Source: Styela clava
Taxonomy: Eukaryota > Chordata > Ascidiacea > Stolidobranchia > Styelidae
Assembly: GCF_964204865.1 (NCBI RefSeq)
Contig: NC_135259.1
Coordinates: 2,604,001 to 2,668,000, forward strand
Length of the DNA stretch: 64,000 bases
Reading direction: 5' to 3'
Under the pieces are notes generated by a model. That model was not told the DNA's origin. It made no database searches and was given only the letters and a program-made list of their open reading frames with translations. The position numbers were made by a program, and so were the translations under genes. Of the stretch, positions 1-11,791 are shown in pieces. The stretch's first letter is position 1; every line of letters starts with the position of its first letter.

Positions 1-1590
1 GTATATTCTTTCTCTTCTGTGTTGGTTTACGCAACTTCACAGTAAATATTTGAATAAATCATTTTAATTACATGAAAAAATGTGAGTGGTCGGTGTATTT
101 ACCCATCAAAATTGGGTGTTCCTCCTTCCTCGTATGATGTTTATTCTTTGAAATCACTTTCACTTTAATAAAAATCTCTCACGCATACAATGGTTCATGC
201 AATACAGATAAAATACTTTCTCTTAACATATATATGTTATCAAAGTTGTACGAATGTTACTATATTCAAAACCATATTTATATGACGCGCACTGGGACAA
301 ACAAAATGCCTGTTGTGGTATATGATAACCATGCTGATATGACCAAACTAACCAGAAAATTTTTGGTCAAAGACGTCAAATGCATATTTGTTTTTATGAA
401 CGCAAAATTTATTATCATACACATTATCATTGAACATTTCTTGCTAGAATTTAGGAAGAGTTGGGCCCTATTTTTTGCGTGTTCTTTCCCCAATACTATT
501 AAAGGTACTTTAGAGGAGTAAACCCACACTGACCCATTTAGAGGTCAAATAAGCACAGAGAGAGAGAGTGTTGCCCAATGTTCGTATAATGTAACGTTTC
601 ACAATCGAATTGAATTGAACCAAATACAGATAGAATGAAATATACACTGAAACCATAATACAAGTGTATTGCTGCAATCCCAAATTAGAACTGGAACTCA
701 AGGAACATGAAAAACACTAATATTCCTAATTTTCGTAGAGGCAGGAATTCAATTTTCTCAACATACAGTGCGGCACTACATAACGTCTTATCGCGAACAA
801 ATCAACATTAGGGAAACAGGCTAAAATAACCTAGTTTTTATTCATTTAAAATACAAATAACACAAAGGTTTAAATGACAATAAAATTCAACATTCGCTGC
901 AATGCAAAACATTCATTATTCTAATGAAACCATCCCAAGAATACAGCGCGCATCGCATAACGTCTTTTTGCGAATAAATCAATATCAGGGAAACATGCTA
1001 AAATAACCTAGTTTCTATTCATTTAAAATACTAATAACACAAAGGTTCAAATGACATTAAATTGCAACATTTGCTACAAAAGAAAACATTCATTTTCCTA
1101 AAGTAACCATACCAAGAATACAGCGCGCCTCTATACAGCACTCCCTGTTAGCGACGTTAAAGCATTAGCAACAATGTTTGTTGTTTAGTCATTAAACAAA
1201 TATATTTACCAAACAAAATCCAATGGGGTATTTGACAAATCAAATGCATCGTTTTAAAACCATAGACTCGATAAGTTAAATAGTCTTTCAGATGTTCAAT
1301 TTACAGCTTGAAGTTTATATGATATAAAAAACTAATTCGAAAACATTTTTTCAAGCCAAAAGAACACCAAGTACAACGCTCCATTCTTTGAATCCCAATT
1401 AGCAGTGCTCCATGATAGATTGTCACAGCTCGAGACAAAATAATTGATCGAACACCAAATTTCGGACTTGGTTATCATATTTATTTTGCACGATACAAAT
1501 TCTAATACAGATTCTCGCGATATCTGAAATTCTGCTGGGTAATAAAAACTGGTTACTAATGGTATATTGGACAAACAGAGAAAGTGTGAG
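1..1590. repeat. Dispersed 1.6-1.8 kb repeat, copy A (cut by window edge)
   Basis: This stretch is repeated, at high similarity, at 21534-23305. Copy A holds a head-to-tail duplication of a ~180 bp segment (about 761-950 and 951-1127, both ending near an ATACAGCGCG motif) that is single in copy B. It lacks the MITE found in copy B, and lacks a ~130 bp stretch that copy B has after the ATACAAAT motif near 1495. An open frame at 234-521 is partly conserved between copies, but the protein is AT-biased with no recognisable domain, so I do not call a gene. The repeat class is unknown; I see no terminal repeats because the left end is outside the window. Confidence 0.8.
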
Positions 1591-2458
1591 ACATGCAAGG
1601 CAAGTTCTATTCAATCAAGAACATGAGTGAGATAAGTTGGAAAAGTGCAGAACAAGTGAAGAACTATTAATGCAATTGTGGGGGAAAAAGGAGAATTACT
1701 GGCCGCAGTTTGCTCAACAAACTAGAAAGAAACTAGATTGCACGGAAATTAGGTGAAAAATACGCTGTTAACTTTGCGAAAGAAATCACGATTGCTAATT
1801 TTACCACCATGCAAAAGCTTCCTAGAACTGCTTCTCATTCACCATTCACCATGCGTTTTGGCTCAAGTAAGGTTCCCTATGATAATGTGTTGCTTCGCTG
1901 AACTCACTACGGTTTCGCACGTTGATAAGAATTATGCTGTGATGGCCAATCGCAAAATTGTTTTATTATTAATTATTTTATAGCAAAATTTTGTTATTAT
2001 TGCGCTTTTCATCTTTACTATTTTAAGTTGCTTTGCTCAAATATTTATATATAATTTGGATATGTCTAGTTAGCTGCGTTTTCGAGCACGTGTCTTCCAA
2101 GAATTGGTTTCCAGGGTAAAGCATTCAGGTTGTTGGATCTCCAGCGCCAATAGTGTCTATTTCTTTATAGCTGAACGTGTTGCACCTTTCCGTTTTTGGT
2201 AACGTCACAAACTTGCATTCCTCGCATATATGTTTTTTTTTTTATTATCTCTAGACCGAGCCGAGAAGGTTTCTGTCTAGTGAAATTTGCGTGTTTACAT
2301 CGTTGTTGTATCGCCTCGCGTTAGGGCCGAAATTGTAAAATGTGCACAGCTAGTTTGCTGTTGCAATGCGTTTTTATACGGTATTTAGTATTAGGATGAG
2401 CTGTATCATATTAATTACAGTGGGCTAATTATGAATTCTTTCTTTCTTACATGCTTAT
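1591..2458. other. Non-coding stretch, partly a diverged duplicate
   Basis: No gene is visible. About 1730-2140 aligns by eye, with many gaps, to 16905-17275: shared blocks include the GCAAAAGCTT motif, CTGCGACTGCCAATCG-like text, TTTGTTATTATTGCGC and GAGCTGCGTT-like text. This looks like an old duplicated or repeated segment. The rest has no structure I can name. Confidence 0.4.
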
Positions 2459-2760
2459 TACTTATCGATCTTAAGATCGGTAAGTATGGTGATAGGTATT
2501 TGTCTGTTTGTCTGTTAGACACTTTCTTTCGTATGTTACTCGATATCTCACGAAAGCGAAGTTGAATTTTCTCTAAATTTTGCATGTGCATTCATCATAT
2601 CTCGGACCAAAAGCCGATTGATTTGAAGCCGATTGGATGAATTATGTCGTATAATTAGCGAGATATTAATTAATAGGTGACGGGACACACGGTGTCACTA
2701 TGGAGTAATTGCGCATAATTCGATCGATATGTCTTTGGTCTCCGACCGATATTCTCGTTT
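2459..2760 (+). mobile_element. Helentron-like non-autonomous element, copy A
   Basis: It starts with a palindrome, CTTATCGATCTTAAGATCGG followed by TAAG, and then a TTGTCTGT-rich tract. It ends with a hairpin (TCGGTCTCCGACCGA) about ten bases before a CTCGTTT terminus. The same ends recur at 26057-27302, 41633-41794 and, inverted, 54382-54687. A GATCGAT motif lies near both ends as a subterminal inverted repeat. Subterminal inverted repeats, a 3' hairpin and no clear target duplication are features of Helentron-derived elements; that assignment is an inference. Confidence 0.5.
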
Positions 2761-2785
2761 AACTTATTGATAGTTTAATATATTT

Positions 2786-4093
2786 GCTGCATTAAACTCT
2801 GGATTATTGAACTTCAGTTTGTGAATCTGTCCTGCATTTTGATTGTTTTGTGAAATATTCTTGGTGAGTTTTCTCTATTTCATTGCGTCATACTTGTAGT
2901 CTTATTTGGATGTAATACTCTTGGTATTATATTTATTGCCACAATTATTTCTGTGGGGTTCAGTACTGTTGCTGTATTCCTTATTTGTTCGTGTTTATTT
3001 CACTGTTCTGCAGTTACCTAAAAGATTCGATTTATTGTTGACCTTGGCTAAAAACAGTCGGTAAGCGGTATAATTTGATTGCATGTTGGTTATTTACGCG
3101 GCAAATTCATAGTATTTTAAGTGTATTCATATGCTGATAATATGGTGTGAGTAGACTTCAAAACTGCTTCTCGGAGCGGACGAGGTTGAACTGACTTTTT
3201 AAAAAATACTTATTTCACAACAGAAGATGGAATATTGATTTCTGCAAAATGCTTTCAATGTAGACATTTTTTAGTCTGCACTCTCGACGAGCTTAATTGT
3301 CGTGATTAAAATATGTGATTGCTATGCACGTCTCTTAAAATGAAAAGTATTCTCATTTCGACAATCCCAAATTATGCCAAAATGCCAATACATGAACTTG
3401 AAATCCATATTATAGCGTCATAAAATATTAGTTGTGGCGCTGCATTGAACTCTGGATTATTGAACTGCAGTTTGTGAATCTGTCCTGCATTTTGATTGTT
3501 TTGTGAAATATTCTTGGTGAGTTTTCTCTATTTCATTGCGTCATACGTGTAGTCTTATTTGGATGTAATACTCTTGGTATTATATTTATTGCCACAATTA
3601 ATTCTGTGGGGTTCAGTACTGTTGCTGTATTCCTTATTTGTTCGTGTTTATTTCACTGTTCTGCAGTTACCTAAAAGATTCGATTCATTGTTGACCTTGG
3701 CTAAAAACAGTCGGTAAGCGATATAATTTGATTGCATGTTGGTTATTTACGCGGCAAATTCATAGTATTTTAAGTGTATTCATATGCTGATAATATGGTG
3801 TGAGTAGACTTCAAAACTGCTTCTCGGAGCGGACGAGGTTGAACTGACTTTTTGAAAAAATACTTATTTCACAACAGAAGATGGAATATTGATTTCTGCA
3901 AAATGCTTTCAATGTAAACATTTTTTAGTCTGCACTCTCGACGAGCTTAATTGTCGTGATTAAAATATGTGATTGCTATGCACGTCTCTTAAAATGAAAA
4001 GTATTCTCATTTCGACAATCCCAAATTATGCCAAAATGCCAATACATGAACTTGAAATCCATATTATAGCGTCATAAAATATTAGTTGTGGCG
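2786..4093. repeat. Tandem duplication, two near-identical ~654 bp units
   Basis: Unit 1 starts at GCTGCATTAAACTC (2786) and unit 2 at GCTGCATTGAACTC (3439); both end with TTAGTTGTGGCG. By eye the units differ by only a handful of substitutions and one base of indel in an A-run (around 3200 versus 3855). No open reading frame of note lies inside. The near identity implies a recent duplication or an assembly duplication. Confidence 0.9.
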
Positions 4094-4734
4094 TCTTTGC
4101 ATCAGTCGACTCTTACAATTAGCATAGGTTATGCTAGGGTTGCGTCTCATCGTTTATATATATCAGTAGATTGCCGCCGATGTAACCATATTCTTCATTA
4201 CCTCAACCCACTCGTTTTGCCGAAGGCTGCCCTTGATCTAATTGCTTTTGTAGTAGGCTAAGTTTCATGATTTTTCTTACTCAAAACGTCTCTCTGATAT
4301 CTCTGATAAAAATTCCGGTCAAAATTTTATGACTTTGGTGGAGATACAAAAGTGGCGATAAATTTACGCAATAGAAGTAAAATAAAAGTCCAAATAATAA
4401 TTTTTACTTACATTTTTTGAATTATAATTCCGGCTGCGTGTGCAGCTGCCAGAATGAAACGTTTTGGCGTAGTTTCGCGGCGATGCAAGGGGTATTTCAA
4501 TAAAAAATACAAAAAATACAGAAAAAAATTTAGGCCTTGTTTTAAAACACGATGTTTTTATAGAATTGATAAAAAACAAAACCCTATCTGGAAGTGATGT
4601 CAGAACGATCGATAAAATAAATGCAAAAATACAAACAACTTTCATTTTAAATGCAACAGCATAGTCTAGAATTATCATTCGAGTTTGCAACAGCGACCGA
4701 TACTCCTATAGGAAATATTCCTGTCAAACCTAAA
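4094..4734. other. Upstream region of lipocalin-like gene
   Basis: No gene or clear repeat seen. The region is AT-rich and presumably holds the promoter and 5' UTR of the gene that begins at 4735. I could not pick a convincing TATA box or start site. An in-frame ATG exists at 4651, but the downstream ATG at 4735 heads the signal peptide. Confidence 0.3.
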
Positions 4735-6095
4735 ATGACTAACCTGCTGGCGATATCAATTGCCGTACTTGCAGTAGCAATACCCAGTAAAGTGGAAAGT
4801 AAATCATGCATCGCGCCACGAGCACATATAGATATCGACTGGACCAAGGTAAGTTCTGAACTCTTATATTTATTCATCTCAATCAAACATGTGCGACGTC
4901 AGTGCTTTGATGAAATGGCTAAAAACTTTTTAGTTGCACTTTCAGTTGCATGGATTCTGCTTTTATTTCGTACACGACAAATGTAATTTTTCGATAACTA
5001 AGCAAAAATTTGTTTTTTATAGGTTCAGGACATGCTCCCGCTTTACGACGTTATTGATGTTCCATCTCCAATATATCCCATGGGATGTTGGAAGTTTATT
5101 AACTTTACTGAAACCGAAAATACTATTACGGCGACAATTGAAAACTACGTGGCTGCGTGAGTATCCAAATTATGAAGAGTTGACTGGCACAATTTCGAAA
5201 CAAATTTGAAAATTTTCTAGTTTAAAAAACTAAAACAGTTATAATTTTAGAAAATCATACATCAACAAAATTTATTACGTGAGACAAGAACAAACGGGAA
5301 AATATCTACTAAATTCAAAGGACGGTGAGAGCAGATAAAATTTAGGATATTCGAATAAATTTGCTACTGGTTTGTTGGAACGCTCATATACCGGACGCAT
5401 GAAACTTTCAATGCTATAATTCAATACTATATCCAATTTAGAATCATTTTTCACTCAAATATTCACGGAATATGAAGAAGGAAAACATGTTCAGAACCCT
5501 GATGAAGGTGAATATAGCGCATAGTTGGAATCATATTCGACACCCAAAACAAACAAGTATCACATGTACATAAACGTCTTAAAAATCTTTCCTAGGTTTA
5601 TATTTTATAGAAGTTTTCGTATAACTTAAATATTTTTTGTCACAAAAATGTCACTGTCATTTGCATAAAGTTTCTGACTTTTTGTTGTTTTTGTTTGGTA
5701 TTTATTGTATCATAACGTTTTTTTTTCATAGAGATAAAAAAAGGTGTGCTGGATCACATGTCAGCAGGAGTCAGCTTTCTCACTGATTATGAGAACTTTT
5801 TTATATTAGTCTTTCGTCGTGAATCAGGTATTGACATTTTATTCTTATTTTGAAATCACATGGTTAACAATATATATCATGTCCAATAAAAAACTAAATC
5901 TCGATATTTATATTTCATTTAGATTGGAGCGCTTTTGTAAAAGCGAAAACCCCTCAAATCAATGTTGATCAACTTCAGTTGATTTCTGAAGCATTGATTG
6001 AAAATGGTCTTCAATCTCCTGTCATGACATTAAAGAATGAATGTGCAATCCCATACGTTGGAGGAAAAAATCAGGCCACCGTTGTTGTTGCTTAA
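4735..6095 (+). CDS. Secreted lipocalin-like protein (six exons, 218 aa)
   Basis: Exons: 4735-4848, 5023-5156, 5251-5324, 5442-5507, 5732-5827 and 5923-6095, all with GT-AG borders and consistent phase (657 nt including TAA). The protein starts with a hydrophobic signal peptide (MTNLLAISIAVLAVAIPS), so it should be secreted. Cys25 follows, as in apolipoprotein D type lipocalins, and a LTDYENFFILVF segment near residues 148-159 matches the second conserved lipocalin motif (TDY). A Cys in NECAIPY near the C-terminus could pair with an upstream Cys. Lipocalins are small beta-barrel carriers of hydrophobic ligands. The usual first motif (G-x-W) is not visible; IDIDWTK may be its divergent remnant. 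I chose ATG 4735 for the signal peptide; an in-frame ATG at 4651 would add 28 residues. The ligand is unknown, and the family call rests on motifs, not on a search. Confidence 0.72.
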
Positions 6096-6100
6096 ATAAA
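6095..6100 (+). terminator. Poly(A) signal AATAAA of lipocalin-like gene
   Basis: AATAAA overlaps the last base of the stop codon, which would give a very short 3' UTR. Other AT-rich hexamers follow, so the true cleavage site is not fixed. Confidence 0.4.
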
Positions 6101-6789
6101 ATATCGAGGAAACAAATATTTATTCAGATATAAAATTATTTTACTAGTCAGTGTATCGTATAACTCATAACAATATTATGAATTACTAACTTAAATGTAG
6201 CCTACCACTAACATCGCGAAAAATGTATTGAAATGGTAACAACTTCGTTAGATTAACAGTTATTGAATTAAAACAATAACTATTAAATCTTCATAACGTT
6301 AACCGTTTTATTCTGAAAAAGAAAAAATAGTAAAACAAATTCATTAGATGCAAAGTAACAAAATGCCCTTCACTATATATACCGCCAGTATCACAGCGTC
6401 AAAAAAACATGAATTATGTTCTTAAAATTAAAAAAAATATATATTTTTTTCGTTTATATACAGAATAAAACGTATAACGGATAATATTTTTGTGAAACTG
6501 TGTTATTTTAAGTTAAAGTTGAGCATCGAGGACAGATTTTAACAAAGTCTCATTTGCGGAATGCAGACAAAACTTTATGGTGACATACGACAAGTCAATC
6601 AATCAGTTCACAGTGTTAACGATTGTTCAGTTGCATAGAACCCATAGATTACATATATGGCGATAGTCACCCAAGAGTTCCCAATTTCTTAGTTGTCATT
6701 TGTAAGGATTTTTATTATTCTTTTTCGTGACATGAAATGAATGGACTCTGTGTATGTGGACGGTCGGGAACGGTGCGCAATTTGCCTAA
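6101..6789. other. AT-rich intergenic stretch
   Basis: Nothing recognisable between the lipocalin-like gene and the BEL/Pao element. No open frame with domain features and no terminal repeats seen. Confidence 0.3.
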
Positions 6790-6794
6790 CAAAG

Positions 6795-7846
6795 TGTTGC
6801 GCTCGATTCTATGTAGCCTGGTTACTTCTCACGCACATTAAGAGATTGGAGACTTCAAAAACGCGTCCCAATACCCCAGTCCTGACCACAAACCTATATC
6901 GGTTAATTGTTACAACTAGTCCGTGCTTTCAAGCAATTAAAGTCTGTAAACAGCGGTTAAAGTGCCGCCAGATTCTTCTGTGCCTTTCAAGTGCTGCCCC
7001 AATATAATTCAACTTGAAATCGGTGAATATCTTTAATACCAATCAACAGACACTTCAAATCAAATCTCAAACATGAATCAGGAAAATAGAACTTGCCGGG
7101 TACCGGAAACGGAACGTTGTTAATGGAACGTAACGTAAATCTTGATACCGGGTATGAGGAACGTTGTTAATGGAACGGTTTTCTGCCAAAATAATAGATA
7201 AAACTAAATAGCTTATATGGCACATTTAATCAAATATAACAGAATTACCATTTTTACAAGCAATAACAATTCACATCAATTAGCAGATAACCATATGTCA
7301 CAATTATGTACAGATTAAATCACATAGGATAAAATAGTATTCACAATACTAAAATACAGAATAAATCATACAAGATAAAACAATATTTACATACCGAATG
7401 TTTAGGATCTCCAGGCAACTCAATTCAACAATTTATAATCCAAAGTAAATACAACTTAACTTATGTGACTAAATATAAAGAACAACAGGTATTATTCTAT
7501 TTGGGCTATAATACAACCCTAGCCTGTATCCCTACATTATATTACAACTCCAGTATGAACCCTTGATTTTAACCCAATTAATAATTTCAACCCGAATCGT
7601 TTATCCTATCCGCAAATAGTAAACCCAATATTAAACACGATAAACAACTCCTAGCGCAATAGATTACACTGGATACAAGACAGAAGGTGCCAACTCATCG
7701 AAGCAGCGTGGGGATAATTTAGAATTCCCGGGATTAATCGAGAAACAGGACTATGTCGCAATAATGCTGCGTCGATACGTTTGCAACGTCTGCGTAACAA
7801 CGTAAAACGTCATCAAATTAGAAACACGTTATGATTCTCGCTAACA
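6795..7846 (-). repeat. BEL/Pao 3' LTR
   Basis: 1052 bp, TG...CA ends. It matches the 15792-16854 LTR with about 14 substitutions and two indels visible by eye (roughly 98-99% identity). One indel is an extra 11 bp at about 16156-16166 in the other LTR. Confidence 0.93.
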
Positions 7847-7944
7847 TTCCCCGCCCCAGATGTAGGAACGAAGAGAATACATCTTACAATTCAAAAAAGA
7901 AAAAGTGAGAATCGTCACAAATAAGTAATACGACTAACAATGAA

Positions 7945-9955
7945 TTACTCATCAGCTCGCTGAATCATACAAAGTTTTGCTATTGGTCTTCTTAAAAACC
8001 CATGAGAAGTTTTGACAGTCACTTGTCTGACAGCTCCAAATTTGTCTGGTATAACTTCCATAATTCTGCCAGTCAACCACTTCCCTCTTGGTATTGTGTT
8101 GTCAACCAGTAACACAAGATCATTGACTTTGAAATTGTCTTCCTTCTTCAACCATTTATGTCGAGCTTGTAGATTGACAAGTACTTCTCTGGACCATCTT
8201 ATCCAGAATTGGTCAGCCAAATATTGTATTTGACGCCATCTTCTTCTCGCATAACAATCTTTCTTGTCAAATATTCCTGGTGGTAAATTTGCTTTATGCT
8301 TCAGCAACAATAAATGATTTGGTGAAAGTGGTTCTTCATCCAAAGGATCCATACTAATAGGTGTAAGTGGTCTTGAATTCAATTGACTTTCAACTTCACA
8401 AAATATAGTAGACAACGCTTCATCAGTAACCAATTGATCATGCAATAAAGCAGTCAATATCTTCCTTGTTGATCTGATGAGTCTTTCATAGAAACCTCCA
8501 AAGTGTGAAGCTGTGGGAGGATTGAACTTGAATATGATATCACTTTGTCTGCAAAATTCTCCCATTTTACTGGAATTCCAAATTTGAATTTCTTTCTTCA
8601 ACACTTTATTTCCAGCTGTAAAATTGCTCCCATTATCACAAATAATGGTTGACATCTTGCCTCTTCTGGCAATGAATCTTCTTAATCCATTAATAAATGA
8701 ATTGACATCCATACTATGCACAATTTCCAAATGCACTGCTCTAGTTGTTGCACAGGTTATTATCAAGCCCCATCTCTTCACAGAACTTCTTCCTTGCTTC
8801 ACCAACAACGGTCCGAAGTTGTCAACTCCAACACATGTGAATGGTGGTTGATCTGGTGTCACACGCTCTTTAGGTAGGTCAGCCATAAATTGCTTACCCA
8901 TCGAAGCATTTCTCTTTTTGCAAAAAAATGCAATTACAAATATTTCGCTTTACAACAACAGCTCCATTGATAATCCAGAACTTCTGTCTCAGCAAATTCC
9001 ATGTATGACTTGCTCCACAATGATGTGAACTTTTATGGTATTCTCTGACAATCAACTGTGTGATATGATGGTTACTTGGCAGTATTATTGGATGTTTCAA
9101 ATCGAATTCTATGGGTGCGTTTTGCAATCTTCCACCCACTCTCAATATTCCATTAATTAAAACAGGATTCAACTTTTGCATTGAAGGTGCAATTTTCAAA
9201 TTTCTAAGCACACTTTTTCCTTGTACATCAGAATTTTGTAACTTTGCAATAACTTTATTCAACTCACTATTTTGTAAATAATTTATCAGCTCATTTTCGG
9301 ATCTTCCGAACTCTTCTGTTTGCAATTTACCTTTTTGAACAGTTGGTTTAGCTTGTAAATAAATTTTGAATCTGATAATCCATGCCGTAGCTTTCTTCAA
9401 CTTATACCATGAAGAATAATAGTTGATGAACTTGTCCAATGGTTCATTCTCTGTCACTAGATTAATTAGGACATTCATTGGCTTTTTCTGAATAAATTCC
9501 AATGGTAAATGTGGTAATTTAACTGGCATTTGTGGCCAGTTCTCTTCATTCTGGTAGAGAAATTCTGGTCCTTGTAACCATGATTTCTTTGCAATCAATT
9601 TCTTTGCTGTCATTCCACGGGATGCATAATCCGCTGGGTTCAATTCACTTGGAACATAATGCCATTGATGTGGCTCTGAACCTTCTTCAATTTTTGCTAA
9701 TCGGTTAGCTATGAAAGTAGGAAATCTTTTCGACGAATTGTAAAGTGATTGGATAGTAGCTGTGCTATCACTCCAGAATATAGACTTCTTCTCAAATTTT
9801 AATTGACGTCTTAAAAACATATCCACTCGCACACAAAGCGCAGCAGCAGTAATTTCCAGCCGTGGAAGTGAACATATTGTCTTGATAGGACACAATCTTG
9901 ATTTTCCAAGTAAAAATGAACAGTGTATTTGACCGTTTTCATCTGATAACCTCAA
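7945..9955 (-). pseudogene. BEL/Pao RNase H-integrase region
   Basis: Reading from 9955 down, the frame holds the end of RNase H and the linker region with an H-H-C-G zinc-binding-like segment (HHCGASHTWNLL). It then shifts frame near 8930, in a T-run, into the integrase core at 8901-7945. The integrase catalytic Asp, Asp and Glu are visible in GVDNFGPL, ICDNGSNF and GGFYERLIR. Integrase joins the element's DNA copy to the genome. The upstream half of RNase H is cut away by the hAT at 9977-11783. The single-base frameshift in a homopolymer could be a real mutation or a sequencing error. Confidence 0.9.
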
Positions 9956-9976
9956 ATATGAAACTAATCCATAGGC

Positions 9977-11783
9977 CAGGGTTGTCCAAAACGAATCGAA
10001 TATTCGAAATTATTCGAATATCAAAGTATTCGAATACCTTTTCGGCTCATTTCCGAATAATTACGAATAGTAGTCACTTTTCGCCGTAAACACGGTGTTT
10101 CATTTTACCGGAATCTTCAAACGACTTTTTACGCTTTCTCACGTATTGTAATGACGATGAAATAGAATCGGCATTTTGATTGTTTATATTCAGCGCGAAT
10201 GTACGTCGCATAGTGTTGCGACACATTTGCACGTTTGCGTTGGTGGACATTGCCGACATTCGTCTTTTAATTCACAAAATCATTTCCATTAGTCGAAAAA
10301 TCGACAATCACCGTATTTCCCGGCTAATAAGTCGCTTTTTTAGACCCAATTTGGGCTTGATTTTTGGGGGGGAGGGGCGCCTTATTGAGAAAGTATGTTT
10401 ATTTTATTTCTATGTGGCCTGCTTATTTTTCGCATTAGTCTTCTCAAGCATAATTTGTGTTAACCTTATATTTGGTTCCTATGGGTCTGCCAATCATGAT
10501 ATTTAATCGTAGGCCGGTTATCGTTACTTAAAAGAGAAAACACGGCCACAGAGATAAAGTAAGTGATTTACGACCCTTTGGTTTTGCCGATTCAGCAGAA
10601 AACGACAGGGACATGAAACACAGCTGTGAAATAACCCGTGGACGTAATAAATTATTTCCTAATTCTTTTATTTTTCGCGTGGTACTTATCACATTCCAAA
10701 ATTATTTCAACATTCGGGTTGATAGGTTGTCCAAAATGATTGCCGCTTTATAATTTAAATTTACCGCTTCATTGTTGAGAATAGATAATTCCGTGAGTAT
10801 GGTTCTACCAAACAAACACGATCTGGTTCTGTTCTGACCCAATAAAATTATAGATTGTTCAAAATGATTGTGATTTTTAACTTAAAATTACCGCTTTATT
10901 GTTAAAAATAGTTAATTCTGTGAGTATGATTCTACTAAACGAACGTGATCTGGTTCTAAACATTATTATTAGCGCATATTAGCATAACTGAACAACAGGG
11001 AACAATTTTTCTACCCGTCTTCTTGGAGGCCTATATGGAAAACCCCCTTTTTTTGAGTGCTAAAAATATACATCGTCCTATTTGCCATGTAGACTTATTA
11101 GCCGGGAAATACGGTATTCATAGCCGTAATTGTTACGATATCCAATAAATTGTCACAAGTTGGGAAACAAGTTGATTTATCAGAAAAATACTTTCACCCG
11201 CTTTCTGGCAAATAATTTTGATAATGATGGTCAAAAGTATCGATAATGAAAGTATTAATACCAAATACCACGGGTATTTGTGGGCATGAAATGTGTGGTA
11301 AACTGCCCAATTATAATTAATTTCGGATTCGTATTTACAAAATATTAAAACTATTATAACTCAAAAATACAACGGCGATTTGTGGACTTGAATGTATTAT
11401 AAAGTATAAATTATTTTTCCGACTTTGCGACTTCCGACAATTTTGGGCGTTTTACTAGGATGATTTTGTGTTGCGCAAGCATTCAAATCCATCACCGATA
11501 CCACTATCTAAAGTGCCTTGTCGTATTATTTTAATTCTGTTAATTAATAACACGACTCATGTTATATAAAATATATATCGCAATAATCTGCAAACATGAA
11601 ATGCCTGGTAATATAGCCAGGTTGTAGATAGAAGTTATTCCATTGTTTATTGTATGAAAATTCCTTCATACACTTGGATTCTATTACTGGATTTTATTTT
11701 CGAAGTATTCGAAATTTCATATTCGAAAATAATAATTTCGAATGTATTCGAAATAGTGAACTATTCGGTATTGGCCATCCCTG
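9977..11783. mobile_element. hAT element inserted in BEL/Pao RNase H
   Basis: The ends are inverted: CAGGGTTGTCCAAAAC on the left and, reversed, CAGGGATGGCCAATAC on the right. A perfect 8-bp target duplication CCATAGGC flanks it (9969-9976 and 11784-11791). CAGGG ends and an 8-bp duplication define the hAT superfamily. No transposase remains, so it is non-autonomous. It interrupts the RNase H frame just after the HHFGDASQVAYG motif. It contains a further inverted-repeat element at 10310-11115. A repeated ATTCGAATATTCG theme lies inside both ends. Confidence 0.93.
10310..11115. mobile_element. Nested inverted-repeat element inside the hAT
   Basis: Left end ACCGTATTTCCCGGCTAATA and right end, reversed, ACCGTATTTCCCGGCTAATA are identical over at least 20 bp (10310-10333 and 11092-11115). 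The interior has no transposase. No clear target duplication is visible. Similar ACCGTATTT-CCGG termini occur in non-autonomous DNA elements of other animals, but I cannot assign a family. Confidence 0.75.
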
Positions 11784-11791
11784 CCATAGGC

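Noticed and set aside
234-521. Open frame conserved in both dispersed repeat copies (also 22028-22369)
   Set aside because: AT-biased composition, no domain, and the conservation is explained by the repeat being a recent duplicate.
4651-4734. Upstream in-frame ATG as start of the lipocalin-like gene
   Set aside because: The 28 added residues have no signal character, whereas ATG 4735 begins directly with a signal peptide.
7945-8901. Intact host gene for an integrase-like protein
   Set aside because: It is the integrase portion of the BEL/Pao element between two LTRs, with a frameshift separating it from the rest of pol.
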